Shown here piece by piece: positions 12,230-23,619 of a stretch of DNA of 64,000 nucleotides. The position numbers and the translations under genes are program-made. The notes beneath the pieces were generated by a model. It ran no database searches. It worked only from the letters and a program-made list of their open reading frames with translations, and was not told where the DNA came from. Position 1 is the stretch's first letter. Each line of letters starts with the position of its first letter. This DNA comes from Areca catechu. Its lineage: Eukaryota > Streptophyta > Magnoliopsida > Arecales > Arecaceae. The stretch lies in contig CM038045.1 in the NCBI GenBank assembly GCA_021397845.1, positions 145,162,638-145,226,637 of the forward strand, given 5' to 3'.

Positions 12230-12500
12230 TAGGTCAAGATGACAATCTTGGTTGTAGTAACTTGGCACCTGGCCAGGTAAGTGTAAGGTTGGTGGAGGTC
12301 CCTCTTTGCTTGCCTTAGACACCAATTTGAAATTGGCCAGGTAAGTGGACCAACCCACCTTCCTTCGGGCTCTTGTCCCTAAACCACTTGCCTAGACACC
12401 AGATACACAAGCACACACAAACAAGTTATCTAAATTGGCTTGACACTTGGTTCGACCCGACCATGTGGGTGTCCCTAGCTCACTAGAGCAAATTAAGTAT
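12230..12500 (-). promoter_or_regulatory. conserved leader block of element A
   Basis: This untranslated block lies upstream of gag and is shared with B, D and I although their LTRs differ. It carries two copies of TGGCCAGGTAAGTG (about 12269 and 12340, plus-strand reading), the phrase CCCGACC...GTGTCCCTAG, and a hairpin at 12473-12488 (CCCTAG, loop CTCA, CTAGAG). Its role is unknown; packaging or dimerisation of the genomic RNA is a possibility, not shown. Confidence 0.55.
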
Positions 12501-12580
12501 CTACTTAATTTTAATTAAGGGTTGGGTTCGTTATGCAGGGTGGTGGTTTTGGACTAAGGATAGGTGATTAAATCCTACGC

Positions 12581-14098
12581 TGATGGGGGGATTAACTAGA
12601 TGCTAGGATGATGCAGGTGATTTTTAGGATTTTAAATTAGGTTGAGAATTCCCGAAGATAAGAAAGAGTAATTATAGGGATTCAATAATAATAAGAACTA
12701 TCAAGCAAGTAAGTAGTCCCTAAGCAATGATAAAGAGAGGACCCCGGGATTGAGAAACCCCGTAGAACTTAGCTCTCCGATCAAGACCTACTTAGGAGTC
12801 AGGGGGCAAACCTCAAAGATCTAAAGCGCCCGATGCAGAGATTGCTCACTTTGGTGGATGCAGCTTGGATGATCGAGCCGTTAACCCTGCAGATGCGCCG
12901 GCTAGCTGTCCAAAGATCTCGATGGCAAAGGCAACCATCTCCATACTCGTGTCACCTGGGGGACCTGCGAGCATTCAAAGAAGATAAAGGTTAAGTTTCA
13001 ATCGGAAGGAAAGCAATGGAAGAATGAAAGAAAGAGTTGTTGAAGTGATGGTGGAGTTCTTCTTGATTCAGTGTCGGATGATGGAGTCGTGAAAGTGACG
13101 GTGGTTTGAGGCCTCACACCTCTCGACGCCCGAAGGCGAAGGCGCTCCCTCATGAAGATCGACGTTCCTAGTGAGCGAAGGCAACTAGCAAGAGATTGGA
13201 ACTCAAGAAATATAATTTTTTATTCATCAAGATTAACCTTACAAAGGAGGGGTTAGGTCCTTTAAATAGGCACCTTAGGACCCTTTTGAAATTCAAATAA
13301 AAAATTACAAAATTTCTTAAATGGGCACCCAAAACCTTTGACTTTCTTCTCTCCTTGGCCGACCAAGAGCTGATTTGATTGGGCGTGGCATGCTGCAAGG
13401 CTTGGAGGAGAGATCTTGGCGCCTTGAACTTGGAAAGTGGCTCCTTTGTTTTGGAAGAAAGCATGAAGTGAGGCTTGGAACAAGGCAAGTGTTCTTCTTC
13501 CTTCCTTGGTTGTGTATCCCTTTTTGGTACAAAACATAACATGGGGAGTGGCAAGTGGAGGCGCCCATGGATCTTGTCCCTTCCTTCCAAAGGGGTTCAA
13601 ACAATTTGAGAAGAAGACTTGATTGGAGGGCTTGAAGCAAGGGATTTGAATTCCCAACTTCAACTCCCCTTTGACCTTCTCTTTGGCTGACCACCCTTGC
13701 TTGGAAAGGAGCTTGATAGGGGGAGGGAAAAAGGGCTAGTGTCAAGTGATGTGTTCCTCCTCTTTGGGCGTCCAAGGATGAAAAGTGTGCTGTCCACATG
13801 GCAAGTTGTCATGGCACCACATAAGATGAAAAGGTGGGCCCTAAGCTGACTTGTATTCCTTCCAGACTTGGCTCCAAGGAGACTAAATTTTAAGACCAAT
13901 TCTTGCATGGACCCATACTTCTAACAGACTCAGACAAGACTCGATTTGTGACTGGACTCAGTACAGGATACAATTTGACCCAATTGGTCAAAGTATCTGC
14001 TCAATTCAAAGCAAAAAAAAATTACAAGGTTGAGGCTTGAAGCCTTATTACAAGACCCGAAAATTGAAACCCTAACTAGAGGTATGGTGCCCACACCA
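12581..14098 (-). mobile_element. solo LTR (family G) inside the leader of element A
   Basis: The ends follow the rule seen in the other chromovirus LTRs here: TGATGGGGGG at the left and the palindrome TGGTGCCCACACCA at the right (14085-14098). Leader sequence homologous to family B resumes on both sides, so this is an insertion. The flanks TACGC and TGCCC fit only loosely, so the TSD is decayed or wrong. Inside are the U5 stem-loop (12745-12762) and a U5 block also found on the + strand at 47940-48360. Large minus-strand frames at 13168-13908 overlap each other in three frames and are not genes. Confidence 0.7.
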
Positions 14099-14785
14099 TG
14101 CCCCCAAGTCATATTGATGCTCTTAAATTGATTTATCATGAGATGAATGCAAACATGCAAATAAACACTAATTTCAGGTGCAGAATTTTGTGTATTGCAG
14201 TTCTGAAGTGGGGCAGAAAAGTGCTATGTATCAATGTTAGAAAATCCAGAAAAAATCAGAAAACATTCCTAACTCATAGATGATATACAAGATGAAAGGA
14301 AATTAAAAAAATAAAATCTATGCTATGTTGGGCAGTTCCCGGAACTCAGACAATGTAAAAGGAACATAACAGAACATACAGGAATTTCAGCAACAGTGAT
14401 GGCGTGCAAGAATTTTTATTTTTTCTATGATTTTTTTTCAAGGATAAAATTATGCATGCTGATAGCTAGCTTAATATGGATTATGAAAAAAAATATTTCA
14501 ATAAAAAATTAACTACTTTACTTAGAGTTTTATACGAATTACAGTCAGCCTACTTAGAAATATAGCAAGCAGAAATTTTAAAGATGCTAGATTTAAATGA
14601 TGCAAAACTATTCTTTAGGATTTTAAACTTACCTTCTTGTGTTCCTCTTCAAGGGCCAATCACAATGGCACCCCGACATGCCTTAGGAGATTCCCGTGGA
14701 ATGGAAAGAGAGGGTCTTGAAACCAAATCCAGGTGAAGCACCCAAATCCAAGTACTGAAGATGATACAAAGCCCTAACCTACCAT
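14099..14785 (-). other. proximal leader of element A
   Basis: Untranslated leader between the solo LTR and the primer site, AT-rich with no open frame of note. The portion near 14640-14760 resembles the leader of element I near 62500-62640 (both contain a CCGTGGAATGG-like phrase). Confidence 0.5.
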
Positions 14786-14797
14786 GCTCGGATACCA
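14786..14797 (-). other. primer binding site of element A
   Basis: The minus strand reads TGGTATCCGAGC, one mismatch from the 12 bases complementary to the 3' end of initiator Met tRNA (TGGTATCAGAGC). It lies 3 bases inside the 5' LTR, where minus-strand DNA synthesis starts. Confidence 0.85.
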
Positions 14798-14800
14798 ATA

Positions 14801-16119
14801 TGATGCGGGATGAAATAGAATGATGCAATCTAGGAGGAGATAGTAGTAGTTAAATGAAAAATGAAGTAAAAAACTGGGCTACTTTTCCATGTAAACAAAA
14901 GTGAAATCTTGATGAAGGAACTTGCATGTTAAATTAAACTTGAATGAAAATCTTCAAAGTAGTAAAGAGAATGGATCGTTGTGGTTAAGGAACCACACAG
15001 TCTAGGGCTTAATTACTCTAATATCTCATATATGAAAGTATTAAAAGAGGGATACCCGACCATTAACATTTCAACAATTGGAAAGGTTATACTCAAGGAT
15101 GAAGCTCTTGGATAACAAGGAAATTCCTCTAGATGGGAGGGCTTCTTGTCTCTATTTCTTGACTTGGAAAACCTTCTTCTTTGGAACCTGGAAATCCCGG
15201 GGATCCTACACAAGCCATATTAGAATTAGAAAGGAATTTGAAAGATGGAATGCTAATGAAATGAGGATTGAAGTTGAGAAAAAGCTTGATGGAGTGGAAG
15301 TAGCTTGGCCGGCATCCTTGTATGACCTCCTTGAGCCCTTGAAGATGGAATGGAATGATTAGATAGAAGGGAAAATCACTCTTGGCATGGAAGATTGATT
15401 GTAGTAGCTAAGGATCTCTCACCCACTCCCTCTCGGAGGACATTTGATAACACAAATGGAATAGAAGAAACTTTGATTTTTCATTCATATCAAGTACCCT
15501 TTTACAAGAGAGTGTGGAGTATTATTTATAAACCTCCAAGAAAGTTTTGAAAATTCGAAATACATGGAGCTTTTCATGGGAGGTTTTTAGCTATAAGGAT
15601 GGAAATTCGAATTTCATGGAGATCTTCATGGAAGTAGCCACCTTAGTTAGCTAAAATGGTGGAAATTCAAAACTCCTTGGCCACCCACTTTTAAATTTGA
15701 AATTCCTTGGTGATGTGGTATGAAATCCTCTTGGTGATGTGGCTTGATGAGGTGTACACCAAGTGATGACATGGCATCCAAAAGTGCTTGCTGAAGTGGC
15801 ATCCTCCTTGGATTATTTTGTTGGAGTGGTTGAGTGCATCCAATCTTCAAGTGAGCTTGCTTACATTGAACCAATTCCAAACCTCTCTTGGACCCCACTA
15901 CTAAACTCACTAAATACAAGACCAATTTGACCCTAATTGGACTCAAAAACCCAAATGGACTCAAAAGAAAACCAAATTGAAATAAACTCAACCTAATTAC
16001 AAGAATCAAATTCAATTAAAGAAGTAAAATAACTCTATTTACAAGATACAAGTTTAACGAAAGAATTAAAGCCATACTGAATTAGACTGAAGTCTCTTTC
16101 GAACCTTGGTGCCGCACCA
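14801..16119 (-). repeat. 5' LTR of element A
   Basis: The partner of 8335-9653: starts TGATGCGGGATG on the plus strand and ends with TGGTGCCGCACCA at 16107-16119. It is followed by the TSD copy TAGAC (16120-16124). Confidence 0.92.
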
Positions 16120-16124
16120 TAGAC

Positions 16125-16700
16125 TATAAATAAATACTTCAGTTAATACTTGATCGATATTTGAGATTGTCAGTTATGGTGAATTGTAGAAGATTGCTGG
16201 TAAAATCTATGAATTAAGGCCAATAGTAATTTTTGATCATTTGCCCAGGAATGAAGTTTAAAATTATAATGTCTTTACAACACCCGACTATAAGTGTCAT
16301 GAGGGCTAGGAGGGAAATCTTCTTAAAGGGTACTTCTAGAGCTTTTTTATAAACAAAAGATAACGCTACTCAAAATCTTCATTAATATAGAAGATAAAGC
16401 TAGATCTCTATATATTTAAAAGATCCTTTGTGCAATGTGCTAGCCATTTCAATACATAGAAGTATTCCATGAAGTGAGATGTGACAATAGTATAAGGCTC
16501 AAAGGAAATAGAAAAGATTTGACTAGATTACCGAGGATGGAAGTGATGCTTTGACAAAAGGACAATAATAATCACTCAGAAAATCAGGACTGTAACCATG
16601 AATTTCTCCTCTATGTGTATTGAAGGTGATGAAAAACATCCCATCAACCTCTTGATTATTGGTTGAGAGATGTGAGGAGTATTGTTTTCACCCCATTTTA
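16125..16700. other. unassigned flank between elements A and B
   Basis: AT-rich DNA that continues the locus broken at 8330 by element A. I find no reading frame or repeat family. It ends abruptly at the first LTR of the B array. Confidence 0.4.
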
Positions 16701-18156
16701 TGATGGGGGACTAATAAGCATGCAATTTTTTTTGTATATTTTATATGTGGGGTTGAGTGATTAATTCCCAAATTTCAGATTAAAATAACTTGTAGGAAAT
16801 TTTATATGAATTTTAGAAGATCAGCATGCAGATTAGGACCTAGAAAAGTAGAAAAGAAGGATCGCCGGGGCTGAGAAGCCTCGGTTAGAGTAAGTTCTCC
16901 AACAATAAAACTACTAGAGGTAGAGTGGGTGTATTTGACAACATCTGTGAAGATCACAGCAAAAGGGTCTCTCGTTCCTCGATGGATGCGGCCTGGAAAA
17001 TCGAGCCAAAGACCCGCGGATACCCGGCTTTCTGCTCGGTGATCCGATTGAGGCTTGGCTGGAGTCGTTGGATTCGTAGGAACTCGTGGACCTGTAAACG
17101 ACCTGTCAGGGGTTAGAAAACTCACAAAGGAACAAGAAAACAAAGGAAAAATAGCAAGGGAAGGCTTCTTTTGGAGTGGGCGTCCAGGGATCTGAGATGC
17201 TTGTTGGCAGCAGGAAGATGATTGCAGCACTGGAAAGAAAAACTCTCGCAAACCCCTTTATGCACACAGCAGGGTATCACACAACTCAATAAAAGAACCC
17301 AAGGTTTTCATTCATCAAAAATTAGGTTTCAAACAAGAGGCTAGGGTCCTTTAAATAGACCCTTAACCTTGGGCTCCAAGTAAGGGCACATAAGTCTTTA
17401 CATAAGAATCCTTTTCCCTCTCAAACCCTAGCTAGAAAATAAGAAAACATTAGGTAGAAAAATCCATAAAAATTCTCTTGACTTGGCCAACACTCCAAGG
17501 ACGCCTAGGGGGGCTTGTTGGGCTTCTAAGAGCAGCAAGGGGCCGGCCCAAAGGGGCCCGGGTGCATGGGTTTGGGCCTCTGGAAGCTGGGGTGGCTTGG
17601 TAGCCAGGTAGCAGGAATATTCCCTGGTATCTTGCTTCTTAGGGGCTTGGGCTTGGCGCCTGGGCTTGATTTCTTTGGGCTAGGATGTAGATGGACCTCT
17701 AAAATCATGGATTCCTTGGTTTATGAATATATTTTGGCATCTGGAAGGAAATCTGGGCATCTAGAGGGCATCTGTAAGAAATCAGGGTTTTTTGAATTTT
17801 TCTCCTGGGGTCTTCAAATCTTCAAGCTGGGTTGGACTTGGGCTAAACTTCCATGTCTTCAATCAAGTTGGACTTGGTCTTCACTTGTATGATGTGGTCT
17901 TGAGTCTTCAGTATGCTTGGACAGGACTCAAAAAAATAAAATTAGCTCAACATGAGCTGACTAGCATTGGACTGAACTAGCTCAACATGAGCTGACTAGT
18001 ACAGAACTGAAATAACAACTCAAAAGACTCAAATAACAACTAAAATAGACTCAGATAGGCTAAGCCCTTATTACAGATGGACTCATAAATTATTGATCAA
18101 TTCATAGAGGGTTGAAAAGCCTCTGTCTTATTTTGGTGCCTCCGGTGTCCCCACCA
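16701..18156 (-). repeat. B array LTR 1
   Basis: Starts TGATGGGGGAC and ends GGTGTCCCCACCA (18144-18156). The U5 stem-loop is at 16865-16884. The last bases overlap the end of the chromodomain frame. It lacks the clean left TSD expected if it had arrived alone. Confidence 0.88.
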
Positions 18157-18760
18157 ATTCTCCCGGGGTGGGAGGAACTCGACCTGTCGAGTGAAGATCA
18201 GGCTGGCTCACATATCTCTCGAGAAGGTCTGGGTTGAGGCATTGCAAGTCCTCTCGAGAAATCCATGAATCGCCCGACTCTGGCCGGCCTTGCCATCGGA
18301 CCAGGAAGCATTGATAGTCACGACCCCGGGTCGTGATGGCTTGATCGTCCAGGATACGCTCGATCCATTCTCCTCTCTCAGGCCAATTTGTTAGTAGACA
18401 CTCTGGGTTAGGGTCACTCACAATGAAAAGGAATAGGTTCAAAGGCCTCACTAGGTATCACTGCCAGTTCCCTGTACTCAACCAGGTCTATAATATTGAA
18501 GATATAACTAATGCCCAAATCCGAAGGCATGTCTAACACCTAGGCATTTGATCCAACCATCTCTATTACTTTAAAAGGTCCGGCTCTGCGAGCATGAAGC
18601 TTCTTTTAGGCCTATGCCTAACCAAGATAGAATCCACTACATCAAATTCTTTGACCCTTCTTTGGGAATTAGACAGTTGTTTTAAGATTAGTGCGGGTGG
18701 TGAACATGCTTTGCACATGCAGACTCCTAACAAATGATGCAAAGGACTCATACTGACGCC
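18128..18760 (-). pseudogene. integrase C-terminus and chromodomain, B unit 1
   Basis: Minus strand: KEFDVVDSILVRHRPKRSFM near 18650, a broken GPY/F region, then an open frame of 107 codons (18128-18451). That frame has CLLTNWPERGEWIERILDDQ and YQCFLVRWQGRPESGDSWIS followed by REDLQ. It is a classical chromodomain with aromatic residues at the expected places. The frame runs 29 bases into the LTR. Stops and a shift at about 18450-18560 separate the two parts. Confidence 0.75.
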
Positions 18761-18889
18761 TAACAGACTCGACTATGCATTCCTATCGAAGGAAATTTTA
18801 TTGAACTCTTTGGATCTAAACCTAATAGATTATAGGTTCTCTAAGTTTAATCCTAGCTTGACATGCACATGAAAATTTACAGTGAACTC

Positions 18890-19560
18890 CTAGAAAATTC
18901 CAAAGAGTATGCCGAAGTAAGATGCAAACCTAACATGCATGATGAATGCATGTAGTATGCTAATCTCAGCTAAATGCAATCTAATGATCCTAGAAATGCT
19001 GGAGGTATCTGGAAAGGACAGAAAATAGGAAGTGGATTCAAAATTAGTCTGGTAGGGTAGGGAAAAAGGTTCAAGGTTAGTTGGATAAAGTAGGATAAAA
19101 GAAGGCATGTCAGGGACTAATCCTAGACTAATGAGGCTAACCTTACGAGGTTGCGGTATATCTAAGGGGTTTGCATAATGGAAGGATGGGTTACCAATTT
19201 CGGGGAAGAGGTCCTTAATGGGAACTATAGGAGGGGACTCATCTTGAAGGTATTGATTCAAAGAGATCAGGTCCTTAATAAATTCTTCTGGTTCTTGTAT
19301 TTTTGGACTAGACTCTATAATTTGGCTCTCCTCTATGGTTTCCTCAGGTAAGGCTCTAGCAGCAGTACCTAGGTTCTCTTCCTCTATTTGTTCTTCCATT
19401 ATAGCTTTAGGTTGGATGTGGTCAAGGTCAACTAGCTCTGGGTTGGTTTCCACCTGGGTATCTACTGGGTCAGCAAATTCTAGGACTATTAAAGGTGTCT
19501 CCTCTTCTCCTTCATACTCATCCACTAGGCTCGCATCAGCTTCATACACTTCCGCATTAA
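18890..19560 (-). pseudogene. acidic linker plus integrase-like ORF, B unit 1
   Basis: A 219-codon frame starting with the EVYEADASLVDEYEGEEE-type motif shared by the gag-pol linkers of A, D and I. It is very acidic over residues 1-110 and ends with TSYFLSFPDTSSIS, LHLAEISILHA and a shifted FASYF-like end. The equivalent frames in units 2 and 3 carry the full LWNLLG end. No catalytic residues of integrase remain. Confidence 0.6.
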
Positions 19561-20580
19561 TGTAAGCCTTGTCAATCTCAGGAATGGTTGGAGAAGGTCG
19601 GCTAGGAGAAAATTGGCTAGGTCCTGGTTTCTGATTATGGACACTAATCCTAGTAGGTTCAGGTTGCCTAAGGGGTAGTGGCTCACTATTGGGCTCATAT
19701 TTAGGGGTGCTAATCCTATGGGGTTCAAGTTGACTAAGGAAAACCTGACTAGTACTAGATTAATACCTAGGGGTTATGGGTTCTCTGGGCTCATAGGACA
19801 AGGGTGTAGATCTATGGGTCATGGGATTATAGGATCTGGGGTCATAGAATTTTGGGTCAGCCCTATGGTCAGGTTCTAAGGATGGATCATGGTATGGGGT
19901 CCTCCTAGGTTTGGGCTCCCTATATGGGTCAGGATATTGGGTTCTCCTAGGGTTGGACTCCCTATATGGGTCAGAATATTAGGTTCTCCTAGGGTTGGAC
20001 TCCCTATATGGGTCAGAATATTGGGTTCTCCTAGGGTTGGACTCCCTATATGGGTCAAAGTATTGTGTTCTCCTAGGATTGGACTCCTTATATGGGTCAG
20101 AGTATTGGGTTCTCCTGGGTTCAGTATCATAATAAGGGTCATGGTAAGGGGTTCTTCTATGTTCAGTATCATAATAAGGGTCATGGTAAGGGGGTCTTCT
20201 AGGTTCAGTATTATTGTATGGGTAAGGCTGAGGGGCTCTCCTAGGTTCAACCTCTCGGTATGGATCAGGGTTTGGGGTCCTCCTAGGTTGAGGATTGTAG
20301 TACGGGTCAGGATAAGGGGCTCTCCTAGGTTCGACCTCATGGTATAGATCAGGGTTTGGGGCCCTCCTAGGTTGAGGGGACTCAGGATCTGGCTCAGACT
20401 GTGACCCATGGGTTCTTTGTATGGTCCCTACACGGCCTTCTAACTGGTCAAACCTATTGGCAAGATGGTCAACTCTATTGTTGGTTTGGGTACCAGACTG
20501 AGTTAACTGGGCCATGATTGGGTTAGTTGCTCAGTGAGTGCTTTTATTTGGGCTTGCAAATTTTCTATGGGTTCAAACAT
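19561..20580 (-). pseudogene. gag-derived repeat protein, B unit 1
   Basis: The start codon equivalent to unit 3 is at 20580. The N-terminus is a coiled-coil-like stretch (LTQSGTQTNNRVDHLANRFD, then QLEGRVG), followed by about eleven 14-residue repeats of the form PRRTxYxDPYxExx, encoded by 42-bp units (19920-20400). A one-base deletion near 20514 and a CAA-to-TAA stop at about 19981 break it. The gag core domain (LDQWY...QG) found in A and I is absent. Confidence 0.7.
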
Positions 20581-21489
20581 TTGTGAAGGAGGTGGGTGAT
20601 ATTAAACCCCTGATCTATTACACATGCAAGACTCGATCAGACTGACTACAGCTGACTAGACCTATAGTCCAAACTAGATGCTCAATCAGGGTGGCAAACT
20701 AGCCTATAGTAATCCTGTACTCAGCCAGGTAGGTGTAAGGGGAGTGTTAGGTCCCTGATTGCCAATCCTAGACAAAAATCAGAGATTGGCCAGGTAGGTG
20801 GACCAGCACACAAGCCCTTCGGGATTGAATCCCTAAACCACCGTTCTAGACACTGAGCACAAAGCACACACGGGTTAGCTTGACACAATGATCTGACACA
20901 TAGTCCGGACCCGACCAGTTAGTGTCCCTAGCCCACTAGGGCAAATTAAGTCTAGTTAATTTTAGGTTAAGGCTTGGGACCGAATGTAAGGGATGTGGTT
21001 TTGGGCTAAGGAGAGGTGATCAAATCCTCCCCCCATCTGAAATAGCAAGAGTGCACTTAAAAATAAATTATGCAATGATGACAGGCAGATGAAGATGCAA
21101 ATTAGGGTTAAGATGTTTTTGGTATTTTTGGAGAATATGTAATTTTTTTTTTGTATTTTTTTTTAAATAGAAGAAAACTTGCAAATCATGGCCTAATATG
21201 CTGGAAATATACTAAAATTAAAAGATATGCAAAAGATGCTAAACAAAATCCTAAAACTTCCAAACTTGTCTTGCTGAAAAAACAGAGCCAAGAATTTGCA
21301 GGCTGTATTTCGGCTTGCAGAAAATTCACAGGCCATAATAAAATCTGCAAAAGTTTTTAAAACTATCGTGAATTATGTTGAATCCAGAAAAACAAATTTC
21401 AGAACTTTTGGAGTTTTTATCAAGGAGAAATAATTAAAATAACAGAGCATATACGGACAAAAAAATGCAGAAAATAAGCCCTAATCTAA
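20581..21489 (-). promoter_or_regulatory. leader of B unit 1
   Basis: Untranslated leader. The conserved block at about 20690-20990 has two GCCAGGTAGGTG-like copies, the phrase CCCGACC..GTGTCCCTAG and the perfect hairpin CCCTAG-CCCA-CTAGGG at 20926-20941. The rest (21050-21480) is A-rich without a reading frame. Confidence 0.6.
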
Positions 21490-21501
21490 GCTCTGATACC
21501 A
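21490..21501 (-). other. primer binding site, B unit 1
   Basis: Minus strand TGGTATCAGAGC, an exact match to the site complementary to initiator Met tRNA, 2 bases inside LTR 2. Confidence 0.9.
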
Positions 21502-21503
21502 AA

Positions 21504-22952
21504 TGATGCGGGACTAATATGCATGCAATTCTTTTTGTATGTTTTATATGTGGGGTTAGGTGATTAATTCCCAAATTTCAGATCAAAATTAATTGTAGGA
21601 AATTTGGTATGAATCTTTGAAGCCAAGCATGCAGATTAGAACCTAGAAAAGTACAAAAGACGGATCGCCGGGGCTGAGAAGCCTCGGTTAGGACAAGTTC
21701 TCCTACAATAATAAGACTGGAGGTAGAGGGGGTGTACCTTACAATGTCTGAAGTGCCCGGTGAAGATCGCAATGAAGGGATCTCTCGTTTCTCGATGGAT
21801 GCGGCCTGGAAAATCGAGCCAAAGACCAGCAGATACCCGGCTTTCTGCTCGGTGGTCCGATTGAGGCTTGGCTGGAGTCGTTGGATTCGTAGGAACTCGG
21901 GGACCTGCAAACGACCTGTCAAGGGTTAGAAAACTCAAAGGAGATCAAGAAAATAAAGGAAAACAGCAAAGGGAAGAAAGTTTTGGAGGGGCTGGAAGGA
22001 TGGTTGGCGGTTGGAAGATGATTGCAAACACCGGGAAGAAGAACTCTCAAATCCCTTTATGCACACAACAGAGTAATCACACAAAGCAATAGAAGAACTC
22101 AAGGTTTATTTCATATATCAAAATCTCCTTTCATACAAGAGGCTAGGGTCCTTTAAATAGACCCTTAACCTTGGGCTCCAAGTAAGGGCACATAAGTCTT
22201 TACATAAGAATCCCTTTCCCTCTCAAACCCTAGCTAGAAAATAAAAAACATTAGGTAGAAAAAATCCCTAAAAATTCTCTTGACTTTGTCAACACTCCAA
22301 GGATGCCTAGGGGGGCGTGTTGGGCTTCTAGGAGTAGCAAGAGGCCGGCCCAAAGGGGCTCGGGCACATGTGTTTGGGCCTCTGGAAGCTAGGGTGGCCT
22401 GGTAGCCAGGTAGTAGGAATATTCCCTAGTATCTTGCTTCTTAGGGGCTTGGGCTTGGCGCCTGGGCTTGGTTTCTTTGGGATAGGATGCAGATGGACCT
22501 CTAAAATCATGTATGCCTTGGTATATGAATATATGTTGGCATCTGGAAGGGAATCTGGGCATCTGGAGTGCATCTGCAAGGAATCAGGGTTTTCTAAATT
22601 TTCCTCCTGGGATCTTCAAATCTTCAAGCTGGGTTGGACTTGGGCTATACTTTCATGTCTTCAATCTGATTGGACTTGGTCTTCACTTGTATGATGTGGT
22701 CTTGAGTCTTCAATAAGGTTGAATAGGACACAAAAAAATAAAATTAGCTCGACATGAGCTGACTAACACTAAACTGAACTAGCTCAACATGAGCTGACTA
22801 GTACAGAACTGAAACTCAAAAGACTCAAATAACAACTAAAATGGACTCAGATGGGCTAAGCCCTTATTACAGATGGGCTCATAAATTATTGATCAATTCA
22901 CAGAGGATTGAAAAGCCTCTGTCTTATTCTGGTGCCTCCGGTGTCCCCACCA
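21504..22952 (-). repeat. B array LTR 2 (shared)
   Basis: Starts TGATGCGGGAC, ends GGTGTCCCCACCA (22940-22952); U5 stem-loop at 21668-21687. It lies between a primer site on its left and a chromodomain end on its right, so it is the 5' LTR of unit 1 and the 3' LTR of unit 2. Confidence 0.92.
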
Positions 22953-23560
22953 ATTCTCCCGGGGTGGGAGGAACTCGACCTTGTCGAGTGAAGATCAAGC
23001 TGGTTCACATATCTCTCGAGGAGGTCTAAGTTGAGGTGCTGCAAGTCCTCTCGAGAAATCCATGAATCGTCCGACTCTGGCCGGCCTTGCCATCGGACCA
23101 GGAAACGTTGATAACCGCGGCCCCGGGTCATATTTGCTTGATCGTCCAGGATACGCTCGATCCATTCTGCTCTCTCAGGCCAAATTTATTAGTGGACACT
23201 CTGGGTTAGGGTCACTCACAATGAAAAGGAATAGGTTCAAAAGCCTCTCTAGGTTTCGTTGCCGGTTCCCTGTACTCAACCAGGTCTATAATATTGAAGA
23301 TATAACTAATGCCCAAATCCGAAGGCATGTCTAACACCTAGGCATTTGATCCAACCATCTCTATTACTTTAAAAGGTCCGGCTCTGCGAGCATGAAGCTT
23401 CTTTTAGGCCTATGCCTAACCAAGATAGAATCCACTACATCAAATTCTTTGACCCTTCTTTGGGAATTAGACAGTTGTTTTACGATTAGTGCGGGTGGTG
23501 AACATGCTTTGCACATGCAGACTCCTAACAAATGATGCAAAGGACTCATACTGACGCCTA
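22898..23560 (-). pseudogene. integrase C-terminus and chromodomain, B unit 2
   Basis: As in unit 1: KEFDVVDSILVRHRPKRSFM near 23450 and YQRFLVRWQGRPESDDSWIS followed by REDLQ near 23080. An extra base near 22980 changes the frame at the end, so the tail reads STRSSSSHPGRIGG and runs 55 bases into LTR 2. Confidence 0.75.
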
Positions 23561-23619
23561 ACAGACTCGACTATGCATTCCTATCGAAGGAAATTTTATT
23601 GAACTCTTTGGATCTAAAC

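Larger units (their letters stand above)
8335..16119 (-). mobile_element. element A: non-autonomous chromovirus-derived LTR retrotransposon
   Basis: A full insertion with two LTRs of equal length (1319 bp) and a perfect 5-bp TSD. The sense strand is minus: 5' LTR 14801-16119, primer site 14786-14797, leader, gag remnant, acidic linker, integrase-like remnant, integrase C-terminus and chromodomain, 3' LTR 8335-9653. RT and RNase H are absent and gag is frameshifted, so it cannot move on its own. The LTRs look roughly 95% or more identical by eye, which suggests a fairly recent insertion. A solo LTR (12581-14098) sits in its leader. Confidence 0.9.

Noticed and set aside
13168..13908. Overlapping minus-strand frames of 82-160 codons
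   Set aside because: They lie inside solo LTR G, overlap in three frames, have no domain and no counterpart in the related U5 copy.
17526..17980. Tryptophan- and glycine-rich frames repeated in each B LTR (17566, 22368, 31937, 36710)
   Set aside because: They lie in the LTR, overlap frames on the other strand and carry no family signature; LTR copies share them by descent.
19889..20347. Plus-strand frames with regular GSPRVGLPIWVRIL-like repeats (also 24688-25146, 29452-29909)
   Set aside because: They are the antisense of the 42-bp gag-derived repeats; a 42-bp unit keeps all frames open. The minus strand carries the start codon, coiled-coil part and element orientation.
19920..20400. Regular 42-bp direct repeats resembling a CRISPR array
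   Set aside because: The repeats are contiguous with no spacers, code for a 14-residue motif and lie inside a plant retrotransposon.
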